This document shows positions 9,322 through 21,579 of a stretch of 64,000 nt of DNA, in pieces. The position numbers and the translations under genes are program-made. A model generated the notes under the pieces. It worked only from the letters and a program-made list of their open reading frames with translations. It was not told the origin of the DNA and did no database searches. How positions within the stretch are numbered: position 1 is the first letter of the stretch; every line of letters begins with the position of its first letter. The DNA is from Carex sylvatica. Lineage: Eukaryota; Streptophyta; Magnoliopsida; Poales; Cyperaceae. The stretch is taken from positions 62,001 through 126,000 of the forward strand of contig CAXKVR010000156.1 in assembly GCA_964058845.1 (NCBI GenBank), given 5' to 3'.

Positions 9322-12300
9322 ATGGGTTGCTTCTTCTGTTCAGGGGAGCCAAGCAATAAACACAAGGAGAAGCATCAGATCGCACCTCCAGCTGGTAATT
9401 TTTCTTTTCGTTTTGCCTTTCTTTCAGAGTGGAAAAGATGATTTATTGATCTAAATTTCAGTTTTTTTTAATTAGTTTCAGAATAATAGGTCGATGTAAA
9501 ATGAGATAATTTCTCAGCCTCGTCTATTTGGGGCTTTTTCCTATATTTAAGTTCGAGCGAAGGTTTTACAACTTCTCGCGAGCGGAATAGATGGTATAGG
9601 TAGATCTGATCACTGGGAAATTTTAGATCAAAATAAGCATTTATGTTTATTTATCAAGGGATCAACTTTTGGAAATAAAAAAATTTAAATCCAAGCATTT
9701 GATTGCATGTTTAATTTTGTCTCAGTTGCATTGCTTCCATTTTTTGTGAAATTAAATTTGGGATATTTCGTGTATGTTTTCACTTTTATAGAGAAAGTGA
9801 AGACGGAATCAAGTACAACAGCGGAGCTGAAGAAACAACAAAGTCTGATAGATTTAAAAAAGGAGATTTATCAAAGTGGATCAGATCATATTGCGGCTCA
9901 GACATTTACTTTTAGAGAATTAGCCTCTGCCACTAGAAATTTTAGAGAGGATTTTCTTTTGGGAGAGGGAGGGTTTGGTCGAGTGTACAAAGGCTGGCTG
10001 GAGAGCATCAATCAGGTTTGTTATCTAATTTTGTTATCATCTAGGTTTTCTTTTTGCACACCCTTTCTTCTTGGTATCATCATTGGTATCAACTTTAGCA
10101 CCTAGAGTGATAACTATTCATTCTTGGTATCCTTGTTTGACGAAATTGCCCGTCTTTCTCAGTAGATATGGTGAAAGGTTGACTGAGGAAGGAGGGGCAT
10201 TTTGTGCATATTGGCAAATTTTGAGAGGTGAGGAGCAATGGTATATATTCTCATGTATTATAGGGTAATAATGTATTGGAGCCTTTTGAGTTGTACAAGA
10301 AACTTCAATAAAATGTTTCAGAATAAATAATTTTTTCTTTTATGCAGAAAATTCAACCAAAGATATTATCTTTTAGCTCATATATTATCTTCCTTTTGAA
10401 AATTAATGTGGCCAGTATTCTTATTATTTGATATTATCTTTGCTACTTTTTGATAGGTTGTGGCTATAAAACAGCTCGATAGAAATGGTCTGCAAGGGAA
10501 CCGAGAATTTCTAGTGGAAGTGTTAATGCTGAGCTTATTACACCATCCAAATCTTGTAAATTTGATTGGCTATTGTGCTGATGGAGATCAGAGGCTCTTG
10601 GTTTATGAATACATGGCTCTTGGCTCTTTAGAGGATCATCTTCATGGTATTTTTCTGAGTTAATCTCTCACTTTTTGAATTTTGGTGCTCGTATAACTTG
10701 AAAAACACATTTTGCGCGAGTAAACTACAATGTCTTTGTTCTTTTGTGCACTACCTTTCAGTAACATTTTGAAGAGAAGAGAATGAACCTTTGAACTCCT
10801 CTACATAATTTTAGTAATTTCCATGTTCAAGGAGGTATGGTGCTTACTGGCACCGGGACCCAAGTCAATTCATGCTTTTACATGCTCTCTGTATTGACTA
10901 AAGCCGCAACTAAGCAAGTGTATAGATGTAAAATTAGTTAAAACACACAAGAGGAGAACAATATTCTTCTAAGAACAGTGATTATTACCATCCAGAAGCT
11001 AGTCGCATACTTTGCAACTGTACTATTACCTAACATTCCCATTACAGTGATATAACTTTCCTCTTTGAAAGCTGCTTACGAATTTGCCCCTGATTTTATT
11101 GCAATCAGAGCCTTCTCCAGAGAAGAAACGGCTTGACTGGAACACTCGAATGAAAATAGCCGCTGGTGCTGCTAAGGGTTTAGAATACCTACATGACAAA
11201 GCTAGCCCCCCAGTAATTTACCGAGATTTGAAGTGCTCTAACATATTGCTTGGAGATGGATATCACCCAAAATTATCAGATTTTGGGCTTGCGAAGCTTG
11301 GTCCGGTAGGAGACAATACCCATGTATCAACTAGGGTTATGGGAACATATGGGTATTGTGCACCAGAGTATGCCATGACGGGTCAGTTGACCTTGAAATC
11401 AGATGTGTATAGTTTTGGGGTTGTTTTGTTGGAGATCATTACTGGCAGAAGGGCTATTGACCATACTAGAACTGCTGGAGAGCAAAATCTAGTTGCATGG
11501 GTAAGATAAAATATCACCTCACCCCACCCTGCCTCTCTCTCTGAGTCTCGTTTTACTTTTGTTTTAATTCATGTTCTTCTATCTGCTTGTAGTCAAGTAG
11601 AAATATATTTTTTTTAGTAAAAGAAAGTATTTCTATGTAGCATCCAAACCAAAGAAGCTAAATTATTTGTTTTATATGTCTCTATCATGTACATTCTGAA
11701 AAAAAAGGTGGTGTTCAAGGTTTCTAATGCTTTGTTTAGAGTAAGGCTTAGGTGCTATGGATAGCATAAGGTCTTCCGTGCTACTGCCTCAAAAACCTAT
11801 CGTATAAACTTCAAATTTCGATCTAAGTAGTTCAGTAAATTGTTTATATAATGAACTTGTAGAATATCAATTTTTACTATTTTTGAAATATTTCTACTAT
11901 TTTTTATGATTTATAAAAGATGACAAAAAATGGCTTAAAAATAAAAGAAAGTTGCCAATATTTTAGGCCATTTTTTGCCATCTTTCATAAATCATAAAAA
12001 ATAGTAAAAATTTGGTTTCTACAAGTTCATTACATAACCAATTTATTGAGATAGTTAGATCGAAGTTTTAAATTTATACGATGGATTTTTGAAGCCGTAG
12101 TATGGAAAGCCTTATGCTATCCATAGCACCTAAGCCTTACTAAAGTTTATACATGAAATCCCAAGACCATCGATGATATCAATAATCTGCAGAATATCAT
12201 CTAAATTGTTCCTGAGCACCACAATTTTTAGACTTTTTTTGCATGTTTCTCTGTATTTTGCTATCAATTTCAAAAGAATTTAAACTTTTCAGTTTGGATG

Positions 12301-12917
12301 TCATTTTCAATCTCTTCCTTTATTTGGTTATGCTTTTGAAAACAGAAGCACAAAGTTTTCTTGGGTTGCTTCTCGTTGCATCCGCTGTCCCATCATCGAC
12401 CCAAAAAGTACCTTCTTGGGGCCAGTTTTCAAAATCTAATCTATACTAAATAGGTTGTTGTTGCTAGAATTATTCTGACCACTGATATTTTGAATGGTTT
12501 AATTTTGATATAATGCTTAAGCCAGCCTTATCTCCAAGGACTTTGCCAGAAGATGCATCCTGATCCCTTTTTCTCTCTCACTTACCCCTAACATTTGCAA
12601 TATCCTGAATGCAGGCAAGGCCATTATTTAAGGACAGAAGGAAATTCTCCCTGATGGCAGACCCTACATTGCAGGGACATTACCCACCAAGGGGCTTGTA
12701 CCAGGCTCTTGCTGTGGCTGCTATGTGTGTGCAAGAACAGCCCACCATGAGACCTCTAATAGCGGATGTGGTAACAGCTCTCACCTACCTTGCATCTCAG
12801 AACTGCACACCAGGCCTGGGTGGAACTAGCAACCCTGGTTCATCTCGGCTGAGATCACCCGGTACGCCATCTCACTCTTCGCGAGATTTAGAAAAGAAAG
12901 AGTCATTCAGTTGCTGA
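9322..12917 (+). CDS. PBL7-like: Receptor-like cytoplasmic kinase, RLCK VII (PBL7/CDL1 type), five exons
   Basis: My exon model is 9322-9394, 9792-10015, 10457-10646, 11109-11500 and 12615-12917, all with GT-AG introns and consistent phases, giving 393 residues. The start MGCFFCSG has Gly2 for N-myristoylation and Cys3/Cys6 for possible palmitoylation, implying plasma-membrane anchoring. The kinase domain follows: [15 protein letters not shown], glycine loop [12 protein letters not shown], lysine in VAIKQLD, catalytic [26 protein letters not shown], activation-loop [16 protein letters not shown] and [21 protein letters not shown] short Ser/Pro-rich tail ends in SFSC. All catalytic residues are present. 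Family members pass signals from receptor kinases in immunity and brassinosteroid signalling. The C-terminal and core sequences resemble PBL5/6/7 more than PBL27; exact orthology needs a tree. It looks intact and functional. Confidence 0.94.
11740..12141. mobile_element. Foldback MITE in the last intron of the kinase gene
   Basis: The left arm begins GTAAGGCTTAGGTGCTATGG and the right arm ends with its exact complement. Arms of about 190 bp pair almost throughout, including the AGCATAAGG and ATAGTAAAAATT blocks. The loop is near 11935-11950. The element lies in the 1.1-kb intron between exons 4 and 5, well away from both splice sites. No coding capacity. A target duplication could not be fixed. 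Confidence 0.8.
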
Positions 12918-14689
12918 ATGTTGTGTGCTCATTTGTGCTTAAGGGTGTATACCTAGAAGTGCAGATTTTGCTGTCTCCGTGACTGATGATTTCCTGGTGT
13001 ACCAAGGATTTTTTTTTGTACCAGTTACATGAGTATTGATAGTTGCACCCATGGTCGGTTTGTTATAGTTAATTAGGTGGGGTTGTAAATGCGGATGTGA
13101 GTTGATGTACTTAGACCATGTGCTAGACATTTGCGTTTAAATGTTGTTATTGATAGTAATTATTTTGCTCCTTTTTGGTGGAATCAAAAGGTTTGTGTGG
13201 GCTTATTCTTTTGGTGATATAAGAGCCACTTTGTACCGATTAATACGGTATTGTCACTGGTCTGACCCTAGCTTAGCCATTGTTTTGCTTTCATTTATAT
13301 TTATCTCGTTTGTCACTGCATTGTGATTTGCAAATATTACATTGAAGCCATAAGCGAGCTCACCGAATGAATGGGTATGCATAAGTTTGTAAAAAAATTC
13401 TTTTGCTGTTCATATTTGGTTTTAAAACATACTAGAGTTCTAACCTTTTCAAAAATATATCAAAAAAAAGAGAGATGAGTGTATTTTACGGCTATTTGCA
13501 ACATGGGTCTCAACTGATTTCAAATGTCATTTGAAAATTGAAACGGCAGTGAATGTATGATAAATTGAATGAGGACTCAATTCAAGTGATGGCCTTTATA
13601 CCAATACGTACTGCTATTCGGACGACAGCCTATCTTTGGGCAGAATTCATATCCTCTGCATAATTAATCCGGACCATCTGATTCGTGTTGGCACGCATAT
13701 TAAAGATGCTCCGTGCGTTTTATTTCGGACCGAATTAGTTCGGATCCTGATTATACATACGAGATGCATTAACTCAAAGGTTGGGTTAATGCAGAAGATG
13801 CGGACTGCTTTCGGCAAGGTGTGCTCATTGCTATTTACTAGCCTTGTCATGCACACTTAGCAATTTAGTCCGAACAGATGTCGCCATTTTGGGAAAACTT
13901 TTTTTTTTTTTTTTTCCGTATGTTTCTGATTCGAAATCGACACTAGATCTGGAATGGATTTTTATTCCATTTTCTTTACTTTTTGTTCCGTCAACCTCAA
14001 GTAACAAGTAAAAACCCATTCAGAATCCAAATCTCTTTGCTATAACTGCAAATGTTTTACCGGATCCAAACTCTCTTTCTTATTTTTGGACAATAATTTG
14101 AGTAAATTTGAAAGTTTTTAATCCAAGTTTTTTAATAAATATTGCTATTTTAGAGAGAGAAATACGTAATTCGGAGATTTTTTAGGCGTATACATGAAAT
14201 TACCCTTTTTGAATGCCGGGGAGCATTGGAATTGCGTGGGGCTGCCAGTTGATCTGCGCCGTTCACTTCGCGTCAGAGGCATGCATGATCATCAATGAAC
14301 GCTTCAGATGTAATCTTTCTCCCCCTTCACAGTTTTTGCAGTTCATTCTGTGAGGAAAACCGTGCGGTGGGTCAACATCTAGACTCTAGACCAATGATAA
14401 CAATTAACAAAGCCAAAGCATAACTTCCTCTATCCGTCTTCGCCGCAAAATATTAAAAGAAAAGGTGGTTCCCGCCAGATAGCATCGCACGCTGAAACGT
14501 GGCCAGAAGTTGGCAGACTGGATGTTGTCTCACCCGTTTGATCTTTCAAATTTGAGTCGGGGAAAATGCTAAATATGCGGTAAACTTGTCTCTGATTCTT
14601 TTTTGTTTATGCACCAATCTCAAAGTACAATTAAACCGTCCCCTCCCGTGATTTTTATTTTTACCCAAAAAAAAAACAATTTAATATAA
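12918..14689. other. Kinase 3' UTR and intergenic DNA
   Basis: The kinase stop at 12915-12917 is followed by a T-rich 3' region to perhaps 13.1-13.35 kb. From there to 14.69 kb I find no supported gene. A somewhat GC-richer block near 13,615-13,880 with repeated CGGAC/GTCCG words could be an old repeat remnant, but I cannot classify it. Confidence 0.5.
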
Positions 14690-14729
14690 ATAACCAGGTT
14701 TTATGAAAAAAATTTAAAAATGTCCAAAC

Positions 14730-14800
14730 CACCCCAGATATTGGCGGTCTAAAATTTTAATTCCCAACCGCCCGAGAAATCGGCGGTCCGGACCCGAATT
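14730..14800 (+). repeat. Left inverted end of the outer PMD element
   Basis: It carries about one and a half copies of a unit in which GGCGGTC-type and CCGCCC-type motifs alternate with ATTTTAATTCCCAACC. It pairs with 39,740-39,845. Confidence 0.7.
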
Positions 14801-14939
14801 CGCCTATATATAACCCCCAACAGCATTCTCTCTCCTCTCACAATTCATTTTCTCAAAATTTCACTCTCTCCTCCCCACCCGAATTTCTCCTCTCTTTTTC
14901 TCTCTTCTCCCAATTTGCAAGTAAGTCCCTATATTTTTT

Positions 14940-15957
14940 TGAAATTTCATTTGCAGTGTAAAAATAGTTGTAGATTAGTCCAATTAAGTTAGTAAGGTAC
15001 CAAAATTAGTGTTATTTTTTTAGTTAGTTGAGTTAGTGCTAATTAGTTATAATTAGGGTTAATTAATTACGGTACCAATTTAGTGGTAATTAGTGTCAAT
15101 GTAGGTACCAAAAATATTTGTAATTAGTGATAATTATGGTACCAAAGTTAGTTTTAATTTTATTTTGAATTATTTAGTCCAAAATTTGACCGTAATTAGT
15201 GTTAATTAGTTGTAATTAGGGTTAATTAATTAAAGTACATAATTTAGTGATAATTAGTGTTAATGTAGGTACCAAATTAGTTGTAATTAGTGATAATTGA
15301 GGTACCAAAGTTATTTTTAATTTCATTTTGAAATTTTTAGTCCAAAATTTTAAACGTAATTAGCGTATTTTAGCATATTTTTACCGCAATTAGCGTATTT
15401 TAGCAAATTTGAGTATATTTTTACCGTAATTAGCGTATTTTAGTATATTTTATCGTAATTAACGTATTTTAGCATATTTTAGTATATTTTATTCGAATAA
15501 CATATTTTTTCATATTAACGTAATTTAGCATATTTTTACCGCAATTAGCTTATTTTAGTATAGCATATTTTACCCGAATAACTTATTTTTTTTTTCATAT
15601 TAGCGTAATTTATCATATTTTTACCGCAATTAGCGTAATTTATCATATTTTTACCGCAATTAGCGTATTTTATCATATTTGAGTATATTTTTGGTTGTTT
15701 TAGCATATTTGACACGAATAACATATATTTTCCGTAATTAGCGTATTTTAGCATATTATTATCGCAATTAACGTATTTCAGGTCAAGTTGAGTATATTGT
15801 TGCTTTCTTTACCATATTTTACCTGAATAATATTTTATTTCATATTAGCGTAACTTTGCATATTTTTACTGCAATTAGCTTATTTTAGCATATTTTGACC
15901 GTAATTAGCGTATTTTAGCTAATTGTAGTATGTCTGATTTTTTTTTTCAAACGTAGG
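14940..15957. repeat. AT-rich tandem repeats 5' of the PMD gene
   Basis: From about 14,960 the words GTAATTAGTG, GTTAATTAG and GGTACCAAA recur loosely. From about 15,350 to 15,935 a clearer repeat appears with units around TTTTACCGCAATTAGCGTAT followed by TTTAGCATAT, roughly 30-35 bp. Minus-strand Tyr/Asn-rich frames here are repeat shadows. Confidence 0.85.
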
Positions 15958-17091
15958 ATGGCTAGGGGACGACCTAGGAGATCACCACCACCCGACCCTA
16001 TTGATGAGTCCATTCCCATGGACAACACAGAGTATTTCAGTCCATTATTATATATACCTCACAGTGAGCATCGAGTCTCACTAGCATCCCGAGAGGTACT
16101 TGATTATTATTATTTTTTTTTTTTAAGTTTAATTTTTTCGAGTTATAGTATTTTCAGGTTTTTATGTTGTTTCTTTTTTTTCAACACAGAGTAAGGAGTC
16201 TCTAGAAAGCAAGAATCGGTCTTATGGCATGCAGTACTATTCTCTGATGGACCTGTATCTACGAAATCTGAGATTATACCATTTGATCGATATTTTGGAG
16301 ACGGAGAGCAAGGCCACTAATGTGTTCCTCATCCAGGGACTAGTGGAGCGATGGCGCTCCGAGACGCACACGTTCCACTTACCGTTGGAGAGATGACAGT
16401 GACTCTCCAGGACGTGAGTGCCCTTTGGGGTTTGCCTATCCAGGACGTGCCCGTCGGTGGCATATCTGACCCACTGATGAGGAAACTATTAATGACAGTC
16501 TCGTAGACCTGTTGGGAGCAGAGCGAGATATACATGATAATGGTGGGATGTCGAGGTTTCATGTGAAGAAGATAGTGCTGCGAGCTTTGTTCGCCAATCG
16601 AGGTCTACATTGGCAATCCAAGGCGCAGGACATTGAGAGGTACTCATAGAAACCATTATATATATATATATATATTTATTTATTTATTTTGTACTCTATT
16701 TCATGTCAAAAAATGAGTTGCTATTTAATTTCAACATTACATATACACACGGGCTTTCGTGATGGACCTATTTGGTTCTGTCACGTTTGCTGATTCGAGC
16801 GGTGATGTCATCCCGATGATGTATCTGGAGCTACTACGAGACCTTGGACCGTCAAGAAGGTACAATTAGGGTGGGGCTGTTCTAACACATCTTTACTCCA
16901 ACCTGTGCCATGCTTGCAAGGTCAGTATATTATTGCTGTGTTATTTTAATTATTTAACTCGTCATGCAATTGTTGTCTTATTTTAATTATTTAACTTATC
17001 CCTGACGGCTAATATTCTTCAAATTACAGCCTAAAAGTAAGGAGATGTATGGGCCGACACTTCTACTGCAGCATTGGTCATGGTCACGTAT
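15958..17091 (+). pseudogene. Plant mobile domain (PMD) gene, 5' part, frameshifted and split
   Basis: Exon 1 is 15958-16095 (MARGRPRRSPPPDPIDE, then SPLLYIPHSEHRVSLASRE) with a GT donor. Exon 2 starts at 16190 after CACAG and reads to GLVERWRSETHTFHLPLE. There one base is missing compared with the usual FHLPFGEMTVTLQDV, shifting the frame near 16,383-16,395. The remainder (TVTLQDVSALWGLPI, then SLVDLLGAERD and FHVKKIVLRALFANRG) is recognisable only with frame changes. Later pieces at about 16,750-16,860 and 17,030-17,091 (ending LLLQHWSWSRI) are also PMD-like. The copia element interrupts the gene at 17,092. The exon order and VERWR...HTFHLP motif match the copy at 6.3 kb. Confidence 0.78.
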
Positions 17092-17510
17092 ACAAAAATT
17101 AGCCTAAGCCTAGGATCGTAAAACAAAATTTTTTACATCTAACCTAAGCCTAGGATCTATCTCCATGATTGATTTCTAAAAATAAATTTATTTAACAATT
17201 AAATAAATCATAACATTATACCTTGGTTCCAAATTCTAATTAGAACTGCTGACGGCTTTGCCATGCTGCTGTTGCTGCTGCTCCTCCTCCTTGGATAACA
17301 TCACCAGATGTCTAGTGCCTCTATCAGTAATCCACCAGGAATGATCAGAGAGCAAGTATTTCTCCTGCCAAAAATACTATACTTGCAGCACTCAGCTTAA
17401 ACAAGTTGTCTCGCGTTCTGCAGATACCCTGATTCACAACTTATGTGTAAAAGCAGAGTTACCGCTGACTACGAAAGATTACAACCACTTACTAATCATA
17501 TATATATATG

Positions 17511-17569
<59 letters not shown>

Positions 17570-19120
17570 CCTAACCCAAACACTATTTGAGAGAAATTCC
17601 AAGAATTAGAGTAACCTGGCTTCCGCAGGGCGTTCAGCCAACTTTCCAACTCAAACTTGGAAACAAGAAATGGTATGCCTTGAACTCCAACCCTCCACCC
17701 CTATTTATAGAGTAGTAAGGTTGGTTTTGGGGGGGTTAGGTCGGTTTTAGGATGTAGTGAAATGACAAAAATGCCCCTAGTCCAATAAACTAATTACAAA
17801 GGTCCAAAATGAATAGTTCTGGGCCCAAAAAGGCCCATAAATATCATTCAAGAATGGTTATTGGGCCATGACATTTTGGGCTTTGATTTGGGCCCAATGT
17901 AAATAGTATCAGGGCTTAGAAAGGCCCAGACTGAATAGTATTAGACCTAGATTTTTGGACTTTATTCTTTGGACTTTTATAATTATATTCTAAATATAAT
18001 TAAGGCCCAAATATACTATTCCATATATATAATTGTTCTAAACAAATATATATATTTCATTTGCGGTTGTAATAATAATTACACAACGTGTCATACACGC
18101 TCGTAATTTTAATCTGTTTAAGCCTATCATCTCTATGATATTTCTATATTAATTATAACATTTATAATTAATGTTTTGCAATCTTATTTATTAATTATAA
18201 CTATTTATAATTAATAATAAGACTCTCTGATCCCGTTCCTATGCGGTGTGACCCAATATGATCTGTTTTGAGGTGTGACCCAATAGAGTTAAAACCTCTA
18301 CAGATCATAGTTGACACCGGGCAGTGCACTGTGACCCCCAATTACAGAGATGATGTTGTCCAGTACAATATCATGATCCTGCAGTAAACTTATTAATTTT
18401 TTTGTGTTAATTCTTTCGTCTCATAGCAACAGATCAGGTTCAGGGTAGGTATGTGTCATCCCTGCAAATCAAATCTTTTCTTGATCTTGAGTAGATTATT
18501 TTATATGATTAATCTCTATTAATCATAGCGTATACGTATAATCCCACTGCTATCAGGGGGCCCAGTGTTGCTATCACTCATATAATAATACGAGGGACGA
18601 TAGTATTTTTGGTGAGCATCTCTTCCTCCGCACAAGTCATGCATACTGAAATGTTACCTTTATAACTCCTTTTTCCGGATATCGTTTGATAACACTTACA
18701 AATACACATTTCTCATGTAGGAAAGACCACACCTCATACTGTAGAACTTAACACGAATGAAACTGTTAATGGCACAAACACATTACCATATATCGTTTCA
18801 TTCTGGGTCAGTCAAATACCATGTTCTTAACATGTATCTATGTGATTAAATGACAACTCTTTGTCTATGGTCTATGAAATATAACCATCATTTAATTCAC
18901 ATAATAACCTTATAATGGTAATTTAGTGTTCCTGCTAATTACCTTGGTTAGTGACTATTTAGAGTATTTATCATCTGTATTATGAAGTTTCACAATTTCA
19001 GTTCTTAACCTACCATGATTCATAAAAACAATAAAACTCGTGGAACAAAATGATATATATTAATCATTCAATTCATGAACAAAATACATTTTCGATTGAC
19101 TGCTAGATTACTACCTAACA
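17092..19120 (-). repeat. Copia 3' LTR
   Basis: This matches 36,747-38,627 plus 24,600-24,712 over nearly its whole length, with frequent substitutions and small indels. Its inner edge reads CTACCTAACA (TG...CA rule on the minus strand) at 19,120. The outer edge is damaged: the LTR sequence TGTTGGGCTTTCGGGTG seen at 24,600 is missing. It contains a TC/TA microsatellite at 17,508-17,565. Confidence 0.88.
17508..17565. repeat. (TC)n(TA)n microsatellite
   Basis: About ten TC units are followed by about twenty TA units. In the sister LTR (near 37,065-37,095) the same place has only short TATATA stretches, so it expanded after insertion. Confidence 0.95.
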
Positions 19121-19136
19121 ATCTCTCACTTAAGCT
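19121..19136 (-). other. Copia polypurine tract
   Basis: On the minus strand AAGTGAGAGAT lies immediately before the LTR start TGTTAGG, the expected place for priming of plus-strand DNA synthesis. Confidence 0.65.
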
Positions 19137-19208
19137 AGAGTCAATCATCATAGACTACTATACAAGTCTCTACATTTTCTCAAAGGTCTCGTAGATCCTA
19201 AGAGAATC

Positions 19209-19600
19209 TCATAGCCAATCCCCTATGTGTCTCAAACCCATAGAAGCAGTGTGCATCTGATGCTTGGCTTGAGAAAGAGGCTTTGTCAGTGGATCAGCTG
19301 TGTTACTAATTGTGTCAATCCTATAAATCTTTACATCTCCTCTATTTATGATTTCTCGTATCAGGTGATAACGCCGTAGAACATGCTTTGACTTCGCGTG
19401 CGATCTAGGTTCCTTGGCTTGAGCTATAGCTCCATTGTTGTCGCAGTAGAGGTCCACAGGGTTTTGAGCACTGGGAATCACTTCTAGCTCACCAAGGAAC
19501 TTCTTAATCCAGAACTCTTCCTTGGCTGCTTCAAAAGTAGCTATGTACTCAGCTTTGGTGGTTAGTTTTGCTGTGGTTTCTTGCTTGGAACTTTTCCAGT
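19209..19600 (-). pseudogene. Copia RNase H fragment
   Basis: The minus frame contains PVDLYCDNNGAIAQAKEPRS, HVLRRYHLIREIINRGDVKI and ADPLTKPLSQAKH, typical of the C-terminal RNase H of Ty1/copia. The preceding part (TTKAEYIATFEAA-like, about 19,490-19,600) needs a frame change to join the RT fragment. The stop after GDWL is at 19,209. Confidence 0.85.
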
Positions 19601-20950
19601 TTACAGCACCACCGTTGAGTATGAATACGAACCCTGACTGTGATCTAAAGTCACCTTGATCGGTTTGAAAACATCAGTGTAACCGTTTACAACGAGCTCG
19701 AAGTCTCCACCATAGACGAGGAACATATCCTTAGTTCTTCTTAAGTACTTAAGGATGTTCTTTACAGCATTCCAATGCTGCATTCCTGAATTAGCCTGAT
19801 ATCTACTTGTCACACTCAAGGTGTACGAGACATCAGGGTGAGTGCACAACATGACATACATGATAGAACCAATAGCTGAGGCGTATGGTACTTCATTCAT
19901 TATGCTTCGCTCATTAGGTGTCGTGGGACACTGAGTCTTGCTTAGTGGAATACCATGACTCATTGGCAGAAAATCTCTCTTGGAATTATGTATGCTGAAT
20001 CGATTCAACACTTTATCAATGTACGTGCTTTGACTCAATCCTATGAGTCTTTTTGATCTATCTCGATAGATCTTTGTGCCTAATATATAGACAGCCTCGC
20101 CCAAGTCCTTCATTGAAAAGACTTTCTTTAATAAAGACTTGACTAATTCCATTAAAGGAATATCATTTTCGATCAGGAGTATGCCATCAACATATAGGAC
20201 TAGAAAGACAATTGCACTCCCACTAATTTTCTTGTACACGCATGGTTCTTCTTCACATCTAACGAAATCCAACTTTTTGACTTCTTCGTTAAATCAAAGA
20301 TTCCAACTCCTTGATGCTTGCTTTAATCCATAAATGGATTTAAGAAGCTTGCACACTTTCCCAGCATTTCTTGGATCATCAAAACTAGCAAGTTGTATCA
20401 TGTATACATCATCTTCTAAATTTCCATTTAAGAAGGCGGTTTTGACATCCATTTGCCATATTTCATAATCATAAAATGCAGCAATTGCTAGGATTATCCA
20501 AATTGACTTAAACATAGCCACGGGCAAAAAAGTTTCATTATAGTCTACGCCAAGGACTTGTTTGAAACCTTTCGCAACTAGCCGTGCCTTGTATACAATC
20601 AAGTTTCCATCCATGTCTGTTTTTCTTTTAAAAACCCACTTGTTCTCAATAGGTTTTATCCCATCGGGTGGGACAACTAGGTTCCAAACCGTGTTGTCAT
20701 ACATGGATTGGATCTCGGATATCATGGCCTCAAGCCATTTTTCGAAGTCGGGCCTTTTTATAGCTTCTTCATAAGTCAGTGGATCTTTAGTGTCAGACGC
20801 TGAGATCTCATGTAGTCCCATGTACCTTTCAGGAGCATGGACTATCCTTCCTGACCTACGTAAGACTTGTGCTTCCGGCTGTTGTTCTTCCACAACTGTT
20901 TGCGGTTCTTCAACTTGCGTTGAAGTTTCTTGGACTTGAACCTCATCCTA
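19601..20950 (-). pseudogene. Copia reverse transcriptase (RVT_2), broken
   Basis: The frame from about 20,940 down to 20,294 carries RRSGRIVHAPERYMG, KPIENKWVFKRKTDMDG, YKARLVAKGF, WQMDVKTAFLNG and KLLKSIYGLKQASRSWNL, then a TGA where Arg is usual. It continues in the same frame with EEPCVYKKISGS and VLYVDGILLIEN, where the catalytic YVDD motif has become YVDG, and goes on to YLRRTKDMFLVYGGD. The frame is lost near 19,601. Loss of one catalytic Asp plus stops makes it inactive. Confidence 0.92.
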
Positions 20951-21579
20951 AACTATTTGGGGATTTGGTTCTTTCATATGCTCATCAGCCGAAGCATCAA
21001 GTGATGGGATTATCTGTCGTGTGATGGTTCTTGAACTTCTTCAAGAGTTACATTACTCCCACTACTTCTATTGGCAAAAAACTCTTTTTCTAAAAATACA
21101 CCATGTCGAGCAACAACTATTTTGTTCTCGGATTGGTGATAGAAGTAGTATCATTTTGTTTCCTTAGGATATCATATGAAAAAGCATCTATTAGATTTGG
21201 GACCAAGTTTATCAGACGTCATACGTTTGACATATACTTCGCAACCCCAGATTTTAAGAAAAGACGTATTTGGAATAGTTCCATGCCATAACTCGTATAG
21301 TGTCTTTTTAACTGATTTAGATGTAACCATGTTTATAATTAGTGCGACAGTTTACAGTGCATAACCCTAAAACGTTTTTGGAAGAGTGGCTTTAATCATC
21401 ATGGATCAAACCATGTCTAACAGGATTCGATTCCTTCTCTCAGAAACACCGTTCCATTGTGGTGTTCCTGGAGGCATGAGTTGTGAAACTATCCCACCTT
21501 CTACCAAGTAGGCTTTGAATTTGTGACTCAAGTACTCACCTCCACGATCCGATCGTAAGGCTTTAATTCTTCTATTCAA
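20951..21579 (-). pseudogene. Copia integrase C-terminal part, heavily degraded
   Basis: Just past the TAG at 21,580 the minus frame still reads IKALRSDRGGEYLSHKFK and MPPGTPQWNGVSERRNR, which include the second catalytic Asp and the Glu of the integrase DDE triad. After about 21,400 the frame breaks up and only fragments of the copia linker region can be read. Confidence 0.75.

Noticed and set aside
13615..13880. Possible small transposon with CGGAC/GTCCG ends
   Set aside because: The pairing words are too short and scattered to define an element.
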